From Methanocalculus alkaliphilus (GTDB lineage Archaea; Halobacteriota; Methanomicrobia; Methanomicrobiales; Methanocorpusculaceae): 64,000 nucleotides of DNA. The stretch's first letter is position 1. Every line of letters starts with the position of its first letter. Positions 25,794 through 35,384 of the stretch are shown in pieces. A program made the translations under genes and the position numbers. Under the pieces are notes generated by a model, which worked only from the letters and a program-made list of their open reading frames with translations, was not told the origin of the DNA and made no database searches. The stretch is from positions 62,001-126,000 of the forward strand of contig NZ_JALJYG010000004.1 in NCBI RefSeq assembly GCF_024170505.1, in the 5' to 3' direction.

Positions 25794-27536
25794 CTACCCG
25801 ATGACCGAGAACATCAGTATCGAGAGGACGAACGCGAGGATGAGCATCCCGAGGCTGAGGGGGGGAATGAAGATGAGCAGCACGTTGACAGTGCTTGCAA
25901 ACTGGACGATCCGCTGTGATCCAAAGATATTCAGCCTCTCACACCAGGTCGTCGTCCCTGCTACTTCGGCGGGCGCAAGGTCTAAAATTGCCTCCATCAC
26001 TGCGGCACGGACATGCGGTATCACCAGCTCAGGGAGTACCGCAAGCCCGATCGGGTTCCTTCCACTGATTGTGTTGACGACATGGGAGTCTGTTGTCATG
26101 ATCTCGGCATCATCCACAAGATCAGAAATCGCGGCCTGAATCTCCTCCCGCGCCCCTTCATGCATATTGTTCCCATCAAAGAGTACATACGCCGTCTTCT
26201 GTTCGCCAACTGCTGTTATGAGTACCTGGACACCCAGGTCACCAAACCCTTCGTCCCGGTTAAAAGGGAGTTGCTGGTGCGATACGCCAACGGAGAGTGG
26301 CTCAAGTGGCATGCCTGCCGCCTCCTCAAGTGCAGCGAGTGCGGCACGATAATACTCTGTGCCGATGAGGGATGCGGGGAGGACAGGCGAGGAGAGCTCG
26401 GTCATACAGTTATGGGCATCCACAAAGACGACGTCCCGGAACCAGCGGTGCCCTTCTGCCATAATTGCAATGCCGATATTATAATCAATATCCTCAGTCC
26501 GTTCGGGTGAGCGTGTGCTCACCATCATCACCGAATCGGTGAATCGCTGTGTCAGGATCCCGACACTTCCATGCCTTGAGCGAAATGATCGTGATGCCCC
26601 TTCTGCAAAGGTGAGATCACCAAACGAGCTCTTTAGTGCCGTTGCAATCTTGGCAGCCTCATCTTCGGAGACAAGGTTAAAGTCATGGGTGGCGCATCCA
26701 TGGGTGACGAAGACCTCCTCGCTGAAGCTGTCATGGAGCATCTTTGGGAGGTTTGCACTCCCTATCTCACCCATCGGACCCGGATGGACGTTGGGAGCGG
26801 TGAAAACGGTATTGGGACGCCCCTGCCGTGAAAAGACGACACTTACCTGGGGAACCGTCACCTCTTCCCCAATATCACGGAAGAATCCCTCGAGCGTCTT
26901 GGATCCATCGGTGATATGTGCAATGAGGGCATTGAGAAAACTGAGCCCCGACACCCCGAATGATCGTTTCAGCGGATGGTCGATGAGCCAGATGAAGATA
27001 GAGCTTCCCATGCCGAAGATCAGGAGAAGGCCGATAGCCCACCAGAGGAACTCAGGACCGAAGTAGAGATACCCTGCTCCAAGTCCTGCAAGACTCTGGA
27101 GCGCTGAAGGAACAATCATTCTATGAAGCCGGTAATCTGCAATGGCGACGAGGACCGGCATCCTGAGGGAGAGGATCACTCCAAGGCTCGTCGCATAGGT
27201 GATAGGGAGGAGAAACCCGGAGTCAGAACCGACTGCGGCAAGAGCCGTCACAATTATCCCCAGAACAACCGCTGAAAATGAGAGAAGCCCCGATCGGTTC
27301 CAGCTCAGATCTTTACCGAGGATCCGGACGAGCGGCCGTGTCGTGAGGAATGCGACGAGGGCGGGAACCGTAAACGCACAGGTTCCAAAGAATAAAAGGG
27401 GTACTTTCGCCCTCAGGAGGGCGAGATCGATGAACAGCCCAAGAGCGATGATGATGACAAGTGATCGTGGCCATGAGGGGGCGGTGAAGATGAACCGTGA
27501 TAACCGCTCCATGCGGATGTCGCCCCGCTCACGCAT
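25794..27536 (-). CDS. DUF2070 membrane protein
   Basis: About 580 residues. The start is the ATG just after the dph6 stop; a GTG three codons earlier and an ATG eight codons later are alternatives. The N-terminal third has about six to seven membrane helices. The long soluble part contains the conserved archaeal motifs FTAPNVHPGPMGEIGSANLP, FVTHGCATHDFNLVS and VVFVDAHNCM, and a final pair of helices closes the protein. The HPGP, HGCATHD and DAHN motifs look like a metal-dependent active site. The function of this archaeal family is unknown. It is downstream of dph6 in one minus-strand unit. Confidence 0.88.
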   Translation of the reverse strand: MRERGDIRMERLSRFIFTAPSWPRSLVIIIALGLFIDLALLRAKVPLLFFGTCAFTVPALVAFLTTRPLVRILGKDLSWNRSGLLSFSAVVLGIIVTALAAVGSDSGFLLPITYATSLGVILSLRMPVLVAIADYRLHRMIVPSALQSLAGLGAGYLYFGPEFLWWAIGLLLIFGMGSSIFIWLIDHPLKRSFGVSGLSFLNALIAHITDGSKTLEGFFRDIGEEVTVPQVSVVFSRQGRPNTVFTAPNVHPGPMGEIGSANLPKMLHDSFSEEVFVTHGCATHDFNLVSEDEAAKIATALKSSFGDLTFAEGASRSFRSRHGSVGILTQRFTDSVMMVSTRSPERTEDIDYNIGIAIMAEGHRWFRDVVFVDAHNCMTELSSPVLPASLIGTEYYRAALAALEEAAGMPLEPLSVGVSHQQLPFNRDEGFGDLGVQVLITAVGEQKTAYVLFDGNNMHEGAREEIQAAISDLVDDAEIMTTDSHVVNTISGRNPIGLAVLPELVIPHVRAAVMEAILDLAPAEVAGTTTWCERLNIFGSQRIVQFASTVNVLLIFIPPLSLGMLILAFVLSILMFSVIG

Positions 27537-27538
27537 AT

Positions 27539-28192
27539 CTACCACAATCCATCCAGGATAAGTTCACTTCTGCCCGGAGAGACGAGCCGCTCCTCCCCCT
27601 TCCAATGGATGGGTTCGGAGTAAAATGGTGCATTCAGGGTGAGTGTCTCATACTCTCCCCCTTCCCCGGCGATATGGATCCTGTTTCTTGATGAAATCCT
27701 TTTGAGGCGGTCTATCAGTGCCTCATCGATATGTGCCCCAAGGAGATCGTCACCAAGCCCGTCTGCAGCGCAGACGACGATGATCGCATCCAGCCGTTGT
27801 GCGACCTGTTCCATGATCCATTCGGGATCTCTCTCCCAGAGTGGAGCGAAGATCTCAAGGTCGAGGGCTTTTGCGATCTCCCCGACCCGTTCATACTGGT
27901 ACCTGGATGCTATGGCACCAGCGATCAGGCCGGTGATTGGGAGGCTTTGAAGCCCATTCTTCAGATCAGCAAGCTCCTCCTCTTTCCGTCCATGTGACCG
28001 TATCTCGACGTACTCCATCTGACCCCGGCTGGCAATCAACCTGACTGCATCGAGATTGGATGAATGAAACATATACGAATCGGGATTCTCAGGCCTGACA
28101 CAGACGATATAGCCGACATCAAGCCCTTTGTCCATGGCCATCTGGATCGAGAGGACCGAATCCTTTCCACCTGATGTCAGCGCTGCATACAT
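27539..28192 (-). CDS. dph6: Diphthine-ammonia ligase family (ATP-PPi loop)
   Basis: 217 residues. It opens with the PP-loop SGGKDS (MYAALTSGGKDSVLSIQMA) and carries ITGLIAGAIASRYQYERV, APLWERD and GEGGEYETLTLNAPFY, the hallmarks of the Dph6/MJ0570 family. It amidates diphthine on EF-2 using ATP and ammonium, the last step of the pathway for which dph5 is also in this window. It lies 2 bp from DUF2070 and 6 bp after the PfkB gene. Confidence 0.9.
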   Translation of the reverse strand: MYAALTSGGKDSVLSIQMAMDKGLDVGYIVCVRPENPDSYMFHSSNLDAVRLIASRGQMEYVEIRSHGRKEEELADLKNGLQSLPITGLIAGAIASRYQYERVGEIAKALDLEIFAPLWERDPEWIMEQVAQRLDAIIVVCAADGLGDDLLGAHIDEALIDRLKRISSRNRIHIAGEGGEYETLTLNAPFYSEPIHWKGEERLVSPGRSELILDGLW

Positions 28193-28198
28193 GGTGCC

Positions 28199-29068
28199 TC
28201 ACCTGAAATATGCTCTATACCGCTCTTCCACCTTATCCCAGGTAGGGAGATTCGTCTGGCATCCGACAACTTCTATGACAAACGAAGAGCATATCGTTCC
28301 AATCCTGCAACAATCAGTAAGAGAGCGCTTTTTCTGATATGCTGTCAGGAACCCCGCCCGGTATGCATCTCCTGCACCGGTCGGATCGACAAGCTGAACA
28401 GGAACTGATGGTACCTCTGTCATCCTGCCATCCTCGTAGAGCCTGCTCCCCTCTTTTCCTCGTGTAAAGATTGCAACAGGAACACGGGCGGCAAGCTCCT
28501 CTTCGGAATGGGAGAGCACCTCACCCATAATCTCCGCCTCAAAACGGTTTGCAAAGAGAATATCAATCGAGTTGAGGAGATCCTCAAACTGCTCAGCGGT
28601 ATACTTGTGAATGTCCTGGCCAGGATCAAAGGATGAAAATCCTGCACGCCGGGCAACCCGGACGTTGTATGAGGGATCAGCGGTTGCCATATGGACGAAG
28701 TCAAATGAGGGGGGATCTGCGGTGGTAAAAGCTTCCGATGCACCCCACTCAAAGAAGGTGATCTGATCCTCACTATCGTCAGTGAACATGCAGGCAAGGG
28801 GGGTGTGCGCCTCCTCCTGTATATAGAAATACCTGTTGACATGGTGTGAATCAAGCCATTTATCATATTCAGATCCGGCAAAGTCTCCTCCCACTGCCGA
28901 GACCAGGGTTGATTCACCACCAAGTTTTGCGATACCCACCGCGATATTTGCTGCTCCCCCACCAAAGAAGATCTGGTGATCAAGGATCTGTGTCGATGTG
29001 TTCCTCTCCGGGAGGCGGGGGACACGGAAAATATGATCTGTTGCGGTGTGGCCGACCACATGAATCAT
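28199..29068 (-). CDS. PfkB family carbohydrate/nucleoside kinase
   Basis: 289 residues. The N-terminal [27 protein letters not shown] and the C-terminal [18 protein letters not shown] (GAGD catalytic motif) place it among ribokinase-like kinases. [13 protein letters not shown] is also typical. The substrate (sugar, nucleoside or cofactor precursor) cannot be read from the sequence. The start overlaps the UPF0212 stop (ATGA). [18 protein letters not shown] stretch gives an unusual number of Cys near the end. Confidence 0.9.
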   Translation of the reverse strand: MIHVVGHTATDHIFRVPRLPERNTSTQILDHQIFFGGGAANIAVGIAKLGGESTLVSAVGGDFAGSEYDKWLDSHHVNRYFYIQEEAHTPLACMFTDDSEDQITFFEWGASEAFTTADPPSFDFVHMATADPSYNVRVARRAGFSSFDPGQDIHKYTAEQFEDLLNSIDILFANRFEAEIMGEVLSHSEEELAARVPVAIFTRGKEGSRLYEDGRMTEVPSVPVQLVDPTGAGDAYRAGFLTAYQKKRSLTDCCRIGTICSSFVIEVVGCQTNLPTWDKVEERYRAYFR

Positions 29069-29403
29069 ATCTCAATCACATCCACCACATGAAGTGGAAT
29101 CTCTCGAAGTGCCCTTCCGATGGTTGATTTTGCTATCCGCTCGGCATGCTGGCGTGATTCCGCCTTGAAGACCTTCATATCAAGTGTCAGGCCCACAAGT
29201 GCGGTATTTGCAACCATAAGGGCGTTATTTAGTTCTTCTTCACAATTTGGACAGGATGTTGCGCCAATCTCGACTTCAACGAACTTTGCCGTCGGATTAA
29301 GTCGCTTTCCTGCCTCACTGATGGCAATTCCGATCGCATCGTCGATGGTTTTTACATCCTTCACGATCCATGCCGATTCAAGTATTACATGATAATCTGC
29401 CAT
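29065..29403 (-). CDS. UPF0212 (DUF555) protein
   Basis: 112 residues from the ATG at 29403, which has GGAGAT six bases upstream. [48 protein letters not shown] and [16 protein letters not shown] are the conserved blocks of this archaea-specific family. A CxxC pair (CPNC) could bind zinc. Function unknown. It is translationally coupled to the kinase gene downstream. Confidence 0.9.
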   Translation of the reverse strand: MADYHVILESAWIVKDVKTIDDAIGIAISEAGKRLNPTAKFVEVEIGATSCPNCEEELNNALMVANTALVGLTLDMKVFKAESRQHAERIAKSTIGRALREIPLHVVDVIEI

Positions 29404-29417
29404 GTTATTATCTCCAT

Positions 29418-29945
29418 TTACCAATAGTCTTCATGCAGGTGTTCGTGTGGGGGCATCCTTTCTGGAGATCCCGGCTGTTCTTCTGCCTCCCCTACCAGGA
29501 GCAATGCGATGGGGCGGGCGTGTTGCGGAATCCCGAGGAGCTCCCGCACCTCATCCTCATCGAATGCCCCTACCCAGCATGTTGCATATCTGAGTGCATG
29601 TGCTGCAAGCATCATGTACGTTCCTGCAATTGTTGCATCCTGGACTGCATAGAGGATTCCACGTTCACCATATCGGGACATTGATCTGACGTAGTTGGCA
29701 CAGATGACAATGACAGTTCCTGCTTCCCTGATGAACTGCTGGTCAAACGCCGCATCTGCCAGCGATTCAAGGAGATCCTCCTGCTGGCAGACGATCATAT
29801 CCCATGCCTCCCGGTTTCCGGCAGTCGGGCACGTTCCCGCAACTACAAGGAGATACTCTATCTCATCCCGTGAGATCTTCTTTCCGGTATAGCTCCGGAC
29901 AGAGCTCCTCGCCTTCAAAAAACCAAGAAATTCAGAGGACTCCAT
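29418..29945 (-). CDS. Nitroreductase family protein
   Basis: 175 residues from the ATG at 29945; the frame is open to 30029 but that would run far into the next gene. [38 protein letters not shown] and [26 protein letters not shown] are the FMN-binding blocks of the family. It differs clearly from the other nitroreductase at 19.1 kb. The C-terminus is Pro/His/Glu-rich ([14 protein letters not shown]). Substrate unknown. The start overlaps the preceding small gene by 14 bp. Confidence 0.87.
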   Translation of the reverse strand: MESSEFLGFLKARSSVRSYTGKKISRDEIEYLLVVAGTCPTAGNREAWDMIVCQQEDLLESLADAAFDQQFIREAGTVIVICANYVRSMSRYGERGILYAVQDATIAGTYMMLAAHALRYATCWVGAFDEDEVRELLGIPQHARPIALLLVGEAEEQPGSPERMPPHEHLHEDYW

Positions 29946-30288
29946 GTTCACTGAGAACTTCCCAGGCATTCTGGGCGACCGTCGTGGCAGCTGAGATACC
30001 TTCGCCTGCACGCTCGGTGGCAAGACCAAACTGACTGCTCTCGGTGAGGCTGATCATCTCTGAAAGAGCGTTTGATACCTTTGTAAACCCTGCATTGCCG
30101 GTTGCTGCTGCTGCAGTCTGGGCATCTGCCCGAAACTCTTCAATCATTGCGATGAGCATTCTGCCTGCGCCTTTTCTTTCTTCCTTCGGATAGTCCGGCA
30201 TACTCATGAGCATCTTTGAGATCGAGATTATCCCGGCCTTCTGACGCTCAGCATACTGCCATGAGAGAACTGCGTTCCTGAGATCCAT
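29932..30288 (-). CDS. Conserved-looking helical hypothetical protein
   Basis: 118 residues, mostly helical and rich in Ala, Met and Glu (SKMLMSMPDYPKEERKGAGR, AQTAAAATGNAGFTKVSNAL). A TATA-like CTTTTTATATTC lies ~25 bases upstream, so the transcript may be leaderless. It shares an overlap with the nitroreductase downstream. I do not recognise the family. The regular helices suggest a small bundle or a partner protein for the neighbouring flavoenzyme, which is inference. Confidence 0.7.
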   Translation of the reverse strand: MDLRNAVLSWQYAERQKAGIISISKMLMSMPDYPKEERKGAGRMLIAMIEEFRADAQTAAAATGNAGFTKVSNALSEMISLTESSQFGLATERAGEGISAATTVAQNAWEVLSEHGVL

Positions 30289-30336
30289 ATGGATATACAG
30301 GTGACAAAAGAATATAAAAAGGTAGGTAATCTAAAA

Positions 30337-30612
30337 TTACCGTCTGGATTTCTGTTTTGCGCCCATCATCGTCTTCTTCGAGCGACGGATGTGGCGACGG
30401 ACACGTGGATCGGCAAGTTTTGGCCCTCTCCCACGGCGACCCTGCTGTGCGGCATTCTCCATCCGCTGTTCAAGCTTCTTGACGACTGCATTTCTCTTGA
30501 ACCGCTGGTTTGGCCCTGGCTTCTTTGCCTCACCACTCTTCTGTGGAACCAGCCGAATCTGTCCCTGGTTCCCTTTTATCTGGTGCCAGTTAATACTGCC
30601 TGTCTTTCCCAT
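30337..30612 (-). CDS. Small basic archaeal protein (DUF5350-like)
   Basis: 91 residues, strongly basic (KKPGPNQRFKRNAVVKKLEQ, RRGRGPKLADPRVRRHIRRS). It opens MGKTGSINWHQIKGNQGQ. GGGAG lies six bases before the ATG. The start resembles small basic proteins of methanogens annotated as DUF5350, but I am not certain of the name. Composition suggests RNA or ribosome binding. It lies between the hypothetical gene and gatE, each with its own spacing. Confidence 0.7.
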   Translation of the reverse strand: MGKTGSINWHQIKGNQGQIRLVPQKSGEAKKPGPNQRFKRNAVVKKLEQRMENAAQQGRRGRGPKLADPRVRRHIRRSKKTMMGAKQKSRR

Positions 30613-30660
30613 GTGAAACTCCCTATAATCATCGCTTGGTATTTTGATAAAGATATCCCT

Positions 30661-32490
30661 TTACAATATCTTTTGTATGGATCGTTTCAGGACATCGGCC
30701 ACAATCTGGCCATCGATCCTTCCGCGAACCTCTTTCATCACCACACCCATCACCGGGCCGAGTGCGGCATCTCCTCGCTCCCGGATGAATGCCTCCCTCT
30801 CCCTGACGATCCTCCAAACGATCTCTTCGAGATCGGCAACAGAAAAGAGTGGGCCGACCGAGGCGACCGCCCCTTCCAGATCCGCACCACCGGCACGTGC
30901 ACGCAGAATATCGGGCATCGCCTCTTTTGCAACGGAACCATCCTCTACGCGCTTCAGGAGATCGAGGATCTCGCTATCCGGGATGCCTCCACAGTCAACG
31001 CCATCCCTGGAGAGCTCCCTGAGGGTTCCAAAGAGTGTTCTCGCCACAAGTGATGGTTTTATTCCGGTGCTGACCGCCTCTTCAAAGAGGGTGAAACGCT
31101 CAGAGAATGCAATCTGCCGTGCAACCGCTTCATCGATGCCAAACTCATCTGCATACCGTCGTGCCTTCTCTGAAAGAAGCTCTGGAAGGACTATTGTGTC
31201 GATCATCTCACTGGTGATCTCCAGTGGCAGGATATCGGTCTCGGGATACATTCTGGCCGCACCGGGGAGTGGCCGCATATACGCAGAACTCCCTTCAGGG
31301 AGCATCTTTCGCGTCTCCTCGGGGATGCCTTCGCATGCCATCCGGGCACGCTTCAGAACAAGGCGTATCGCACAGGATGCCTGATCGGGAGAACCCGAGA
31401 CGATGACGACGCAATCCTCCGGCCCCGCCTGGCACCTCTCCCTGAGGGTTGCCACCTCATCTTCTGTCACACCATACGCCGGCAGCTCGTCGGTATGAAA
31501 GATTCCTCCAACACCGCACTTCTTTGCATAATCCGACATCTCACTCCCAAGACGCCGGTCCGGCTGGATCTCCCTACCGACCATGCCTGCAAACCCGGTG
31601 AGGGTCGCTCCCATGATACATTGTGCCTTCTTCAGGATGGATGATTTCGTGGCTTGGAAGAGGTCGGTGATATCGATCCCGTCCTCAGGGACTGTTGCTC
31701 CACGATCGTTCAACTCATCGCGAATTGCAAGGAGGTGTACCTGCCGCTGCACCTCACGGGATACCACCTCAGGGATGAGATCGAGTTCCTGAACCCCTTT
31801 TATCTCAATCCGTGCACCATCACGGATGGATATATTGACATCCTGGCGGATTGTGCCCAACCCCCGTTTCACCCTCCCTGTTGAACGGAGGATCATCCCG
31901 ATATATGCGGCGACATCCCGAACCTCCTCAGGGGTGTGCATGCAGGGTGCTGTTGTGATCTCGACCAGTGGTATGCCAAGGCGATCGAGGGAGAATGTCG
32001 CATCCGTCACCCGCTGTGCCGCCTCTTCCTCAAGGCAGATCGACTCGATCTGACAGTTCTCTCCGACCGCCCCCTCGACTGCGATAAGTGCAGTACGCTG
32101 GAATCCGGTTGTATTTGACCCATCAATAACCATCTTCCTCATCGTATGCACCTGCCTGATCGGGGTCATCGAGAGGAGCTTTGCGATGGTGAGTGTTATC
32201 CGAAGCGCCTCCGGGTTCATCGGTGCCGGTGGCTCATCATCATCTTCGATGAGGCAGGTACTATCGTATGTGTAATACCGGAAGAAGCGCATCTGCTTCA
32301 TCTCCTCTTCTGCAGCACGATCGATCGTCCCCATCTCAGAGACGGTCGCTCTCAGATACCGCTGTATCTCCCCGTTTCTCTCTTCAATATTTCGAAGGGT
32401 CGTCGGGCAGCGACAGAAGAGCTTCTCCTCTGTGTTCAGCTGCTGATGGATCTCGATCCCGGCTCTCAGGCCCAGAGCTTCATAATCCAT
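30661..32490 (-). CDS. gatE: Glu-tRNA(Gln) amidotransferase subunit E
   Basis: 609 residues from an ATG with GGAGGT six bases upstream (the frame extends eight codons further). MDYEALGLRAGIEIHQQLNT, EEMKQMRFFRYYTYDSTCLIEDDDEPP, GTIRQDVNISI and the C-terminal GatB/YqeY helical region (AALGPVMGVVMKEVRGRIDG) mark GatE. With GatD it converts Glu-tRNA(Gln) to Gln-tRNA(Gln), the archaeal route. The start overlaps the end of gatD by 11 bp, so the two subunits are co-translated. Confidence 0.96.
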   Translation of the reverse strand: MDYEALGLRAGIEIHQQLNTEEKLFCRCPTTLRNIEERNGEIQRYLRATVSEMGTIDRAAEEEMKQMRFFRYYTYDSTCLIEDDDEPPAPMNPEALRITLTIAKLLSMTPIRQVHTMRKMVIDGSNTTGFQRTALIAVEGAVGENCQIESICLEEEAAQRVTDATFSLDRLGIPLVEITTAPCMHTPEEVRDVAAYIGMILRSTGRVKRGLGTIRQDVNISIRDGARIEIKGVQELDLIPEVVSREVQRQVHLLAIRDELNDRGATVPEDGIDITDLFQATKSSILKKAQCIMGATLTGFAGMVGREIQPDRRLGSEMSDYAKKCGVGGIFHTDELPAYGVTEDEVATLRERCQAGPEDCVVIVSGSPDQASCAIRLVLKRARMACEGIPEETRKMLPEGSSAYMRPLPGAARMYPETDILPLEITSEMIDTIVLPELLSEKARRYADEFGIDEAVARQIAFSERFTLFEEAVSTGIKPSLVARTLFGTLRELSRDGVDCGGIPDSEILDLLKRVEDGSVAKEAMPDILRARAGGADLEGAVASVGPLFSVADLEEIVWRIVREREAFIRERGDAALGPVMGVVMKEVRGRIDGQIVADVLKRSIQKIL

Positions 32491-33706
32491 GGACCGACCT
32501 CCTGTTGATCTCACCTTTCAGATTCGCCTGCATCATCCTCTTTATCTCCTCCTGATCGTCGGTCTGACCGAGAACCCACATCAGCTTGACAAGGGCGATC
32601 TCAGGGAGCATATCCTCGCCTCCGATGACGCCTGCTGCCATCAGATCTCTTCCGGTATCATACACGCGGTCACAGACCCGTCCCTGGAGGCACTGTGTTG
32701 TCATAATAACTGTTGTTCCGTCCTCAATGAGCTCCCGAATGCCACCGATCAACTCAGTGCTGGTATGCCCAAGCCCGGTCCCGGTGATGACAACGCCCCG
32801 GCATCCACGGTACCCTTCAAGGATCGCAGGGGACATTCCGGGGTGGAATGAGATGAGACTGCATCGCTCCTCGAGCCTGTCTGCAAGGGATGGCTCATCT
32901 GAAGCACGCCGTATGGCATCGGGGCCTGGTGTCACCTGAAGATCAGGATATGAGACTGTCGCAATCGGAGGGATGCCGATGCTCTGGAATGCATCCCGGC
33001 GTGAGGTGTGCATCTTCCTGACGCGTGTTGCACGGTGGATGGCACAGATATCATCACTCTGGGTTGCATGCATACACACAGCAACCTCCCCGAGATCCGA
33101 ATCCGCAGCAGCAACACTACAGAGTGTATTCATGACATTGTCACTGCTTGGTCGATCCGCCGATCGCTGTGAGCCGACGAAGATGACGGGCACCGGGTTT
33201 TTGAGCATGAAACTCAGGGCTGAAGCCGAATATGCCATTGTGTCGGTTCCATGGGTGACGATGATACCACGGGCGCCATTGGTGATCTCCTCATAGACAG
33301 AACGCGCAAGATCCATCCACATTGATGGCTGGATATTCTCTGAGAGTGTTATGAATGGCTGCCTGGTACGATACCGGCCCAGTGTTGCCAGCCGCGGAAC
33401 TGCCCTGATGATCTCCTCAGCAGTTGACTGGCTCGTTACTGCCCCGGTCCGGTAATCGACACGGGATGCAATCGTCCCTCCTGTTGATATAATGGAGAAT
33501 AACGGAAGGTCCGGGTTCTGGGTCACAGAAGGGGGCTGCATCATCATCTCCTCACCTGAGCTGATGAATTCTATATCTGATGCAGGCACCCCGATGTTGT
33601 ACCCTGACTTGAGTTTCACCACCGCTATTCCATCTCTCTCTGCGATAAAGACACCCTCGGTCCCCTCTCTCCCGGGAGAGCAGCGAACCCGATCTCCTGC
33701 CTTCAT
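32480..33706 (-). CDS. gatD: Glu-tRNA(Gln) amidotransferase subunit D
   Basis: 408 residues. An N-terminal small beta domain (GDRVRCSPGREGTEGVFIAE) precedes an L-asparaginase-like domain with the two catalytic Thr motifs STGGTIASRVDYRTGAV and VTHGTDTMAYSA, and later SQRSADRPSSDN. It releases ammonia from glutamine or asparagine for GatE. It is sandwiched between argH (4 bp overlap) and gatE (11 bp overlap) in one operon. Confidence 0.96.
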   Translation of the reverse strand: MKAGDRVRCSPGREGTEGVFIAERDGIAVVKLKSGYNIGVPASDIEFISSGEEMMMQPPSVTQNPDLPLFSIISTGGTIASRVDYRTGAVTSQSTAEEIIRAVPRLATLGRYRTRQPFITLSENIQPSMWMDLARSVYEEITNGARGIIVTHGTDTMAYSASALSFMLKNPVPVIFVGSQRSADRPSSDNVMNTLCSVAAADSDLGEVAVCMHATQSDDICAIHRATRVRKMHTSRRDAFQSIGIPPIATVSYPDLQVTPGPDAIRRASDEPSLADRLEERCSLISFHPGMSPAILEGYRGCRGVVITGTGLGHTSTELIGGIRELIEDGTTVIMTTQCLQGRVCDRVYDTGRDLMAAGVIGGEDMLPEIALVKLMWVLGQTDDQEEIKRMMQANLKGEINRRSVHGL

Positions 33707-35184
33707 TCTCCCGCCAGCCTCCGTAGTACTGTCATCAGATCCTCTTCTGCTCTCTGTAGTGCATGTATGTGTGTGGTGATCATCATCTCACTCTCTTTGA
33801 GTGCGTCTCTTCGTCGGAGGATCGCCTCCTGCATGACACCTTTCCCGGGTCCTCCCGCAACCTCCCTGGTATCGATCACCGTATCAGGGTCAAGGGCCTG
33901 TTGGATCCTCTCTGCGGAGAGACCTCTTTCGGCCAGGGAGATTCCCCCCATCTCCCGGCCTGCTTCTTCCAGTGTGGCGGTGGTAATCTCCCCCGATCGA
34001 ACCGCCCGGCCGACGATGTTGTGAGCGGTTCTGAATGGAAGGCCAAACTCCCGCACAAGTGTATCTGCAAGCTCTGTTGCCGTGGAGAAACCCCGGTCGC
34101 TCTCCTCCCGCATCCTTTCAGTATTGAAGGCCGCCGTCCCGATCATCCCGGCAAGGATATCAATACTTGCGGCAGCGTCTTCGATCCCTCTCCAGAGGTG
34201 GGGGGTCAGCGTCTGGAGATCCCGGTTATAGCTCATTGGAAGGCCCTTGACGGAGACGGCCACCGCCTGAAACGCACCGGCTACTGAGCCTGCGTGGCCT
34301 CGCATAATCTCTGCACAGTCCGGATTCTTCTTCTGCGGCATGATGGAGCTCGTCGAGCAGTAGGCATCATCCAGCTCGACAAATCTGACGAAGGCACTGC
34401 TCCAGAGGATCAGCTCTTCGCAGAGACGGCTGACATTTGTCATCATTATCGTCAGCGCAGAGAGTATCTCAAGAGCAAAATCCCGTGCAGACACGGCATC
34501 CATTGAATTTCCCAGAATATCATCAAAACCGAGCAGATCTGCCGTCATTCTTCGGTCAATCGGAAACCCGGTCGATGCAAAGGCGGCAGATCCAAGGGGG
34601 GAACGGTTCACCCGCCGGTATGCATCCAGAAGCCGCTCAGAATCCCTGGAAAAGGCCTCTTCATATGCAAGGAGATGGTGGGCAAGGGTCGTTGGCTGGG
34701 CATGCTGGAGATGGGTGAACCCCGGCATTACTGTCCCGATATGTTCTTCTGCACTCCTGATCAGAATGCTCCGAAGTACTGACAGTGAGCCGGCTATTTT
34801 CAGTATATCCTGGCGCGACCGAACCCTGAGGCATGTTGCGACCTCATCATTTCGTGAACGTGCCATGTGGAGACGCCCGCCAGCCTCGATCCCTGCATCG
34901 GCTATCAGCTCTCCCTCAATACCGGCATGAATATCCTCAAACCGCTCGTCGAATGCCTCTTCCGGAATACCGTTCCTCTTCATCTTCAGAAGAGATCGGG
35001 CTATCATTCCGGCCTGCTCCTCTCCAATCAGTTTCTGATCTGATAGCATGGCGAGGTGGGCCATATCAACGAGGAGATCCGCATGAGCGATCTTCCTGTC
35101 AGCTTCCATTGACGAGAGATACCGGGCAATCTGATCGTTCCGTTCACCAGAGAGCCTCCCCTCCCGTATCTGGTCCTGTCGCAT
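33703..35184 (-). CDS. argH: Argininosuccinate lyase
   Basis: 493 residues. The fumarase/aspartase-superfamily signature SSIMPQKKNPDCAEIMRGHA (~290), HMARSRNDEVATCLR and MPGFTHLQHAQPTT are intact. It splits argininosuccinate to arginine and fumarate. A GGAGG site lies six bases before the ATG. It leads the argH-gatD-gatE unit; the link to amidotransferase genes is probably operonic convenience. The fumarate made here can feed the fumarase encoded 3.5 kb away. Confidence 0.96.
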   Translation of the reverse strand: MRQDQIREGRLSGERNDQIARYLSSMEADRKIAHADLLVDMAHLAMLSDQKLIGEEQAGMIARSLLKMKRNGIPEEAFDERFEDIHAGIEGELIADAGIEAGGRLHMARSRNDEVATCLRVRSRQDILKIAGSLSVLRSILIRSAEEHIGTVMPGFTHLQHAQPTTLAHHLLAYEEAFSRDSERLLDAYRRVNRSPLGSAAFASTGFPIDRRMTADLLGFDDILGNSMDAVSARDFALEILSALTIMMTNVSRLCEELILWSSAFVRFVELDDAYCSTSSIMPQKKNPDCAEIMRGHAGSVAGAFQAVAVSVKGLPMSYNRDLQTLTPHLWRGIEDAAASIDILAGMIGTAAFNTERMREESDRGFSTATELADTLVREFGLPFRTAHNIVGRAVRSGEITTATLEEAGREMGGISLAERGLSAERIQQALDPDTVIDTREVAGGPGKGVMQEAILRRRDALKESEMMITTHIHALQRAEEDLMTVLRRLAGE

Positions 35185-35237
35185 CCTGTTCCTCCGCTAA
35201 AAAGATGGATCCTCGGATCTGATTATCTCTTCGTACG

Positions 35238-35274
35238 GTACGTCCTCACGGGTTTTAGCATTATATGGACGTAC
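35238..35274. repeat. Inverted repeat in the argH/ABC-transporter divergent region
   Basis: GTACGTCC at 35238-35245 and GGACGTAC at 35267-35274 form an exact 8 bp inverted pair 29 bp apart, between two divergent operons. It may be a two-site operator. No regulator is identified. Confidence 0.35.
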
Positions 35275-35351
35275 GTAGTCTGTATAATCTCGCTATGTAT
35301 AAACTCAGGGTATTTTTGTATCGCTTAAGCATGATTATCTACAAATAGCAA

Positions 35352-35362
35352 TATATTATATA
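35352..35362 (+). promoter_or_regulatory. TATA box of the ABC-transporter operon
   Basis: TATATTATATA lies 23-33 bases upstream of the first ATG. That spacing puts transcription start at or just before the start codon, implying a leaderless or very short leader mRNA. Confidence 0.55.
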
Positions 35363-35384
35363 GTCCTCTTTACGATTCCTATAT

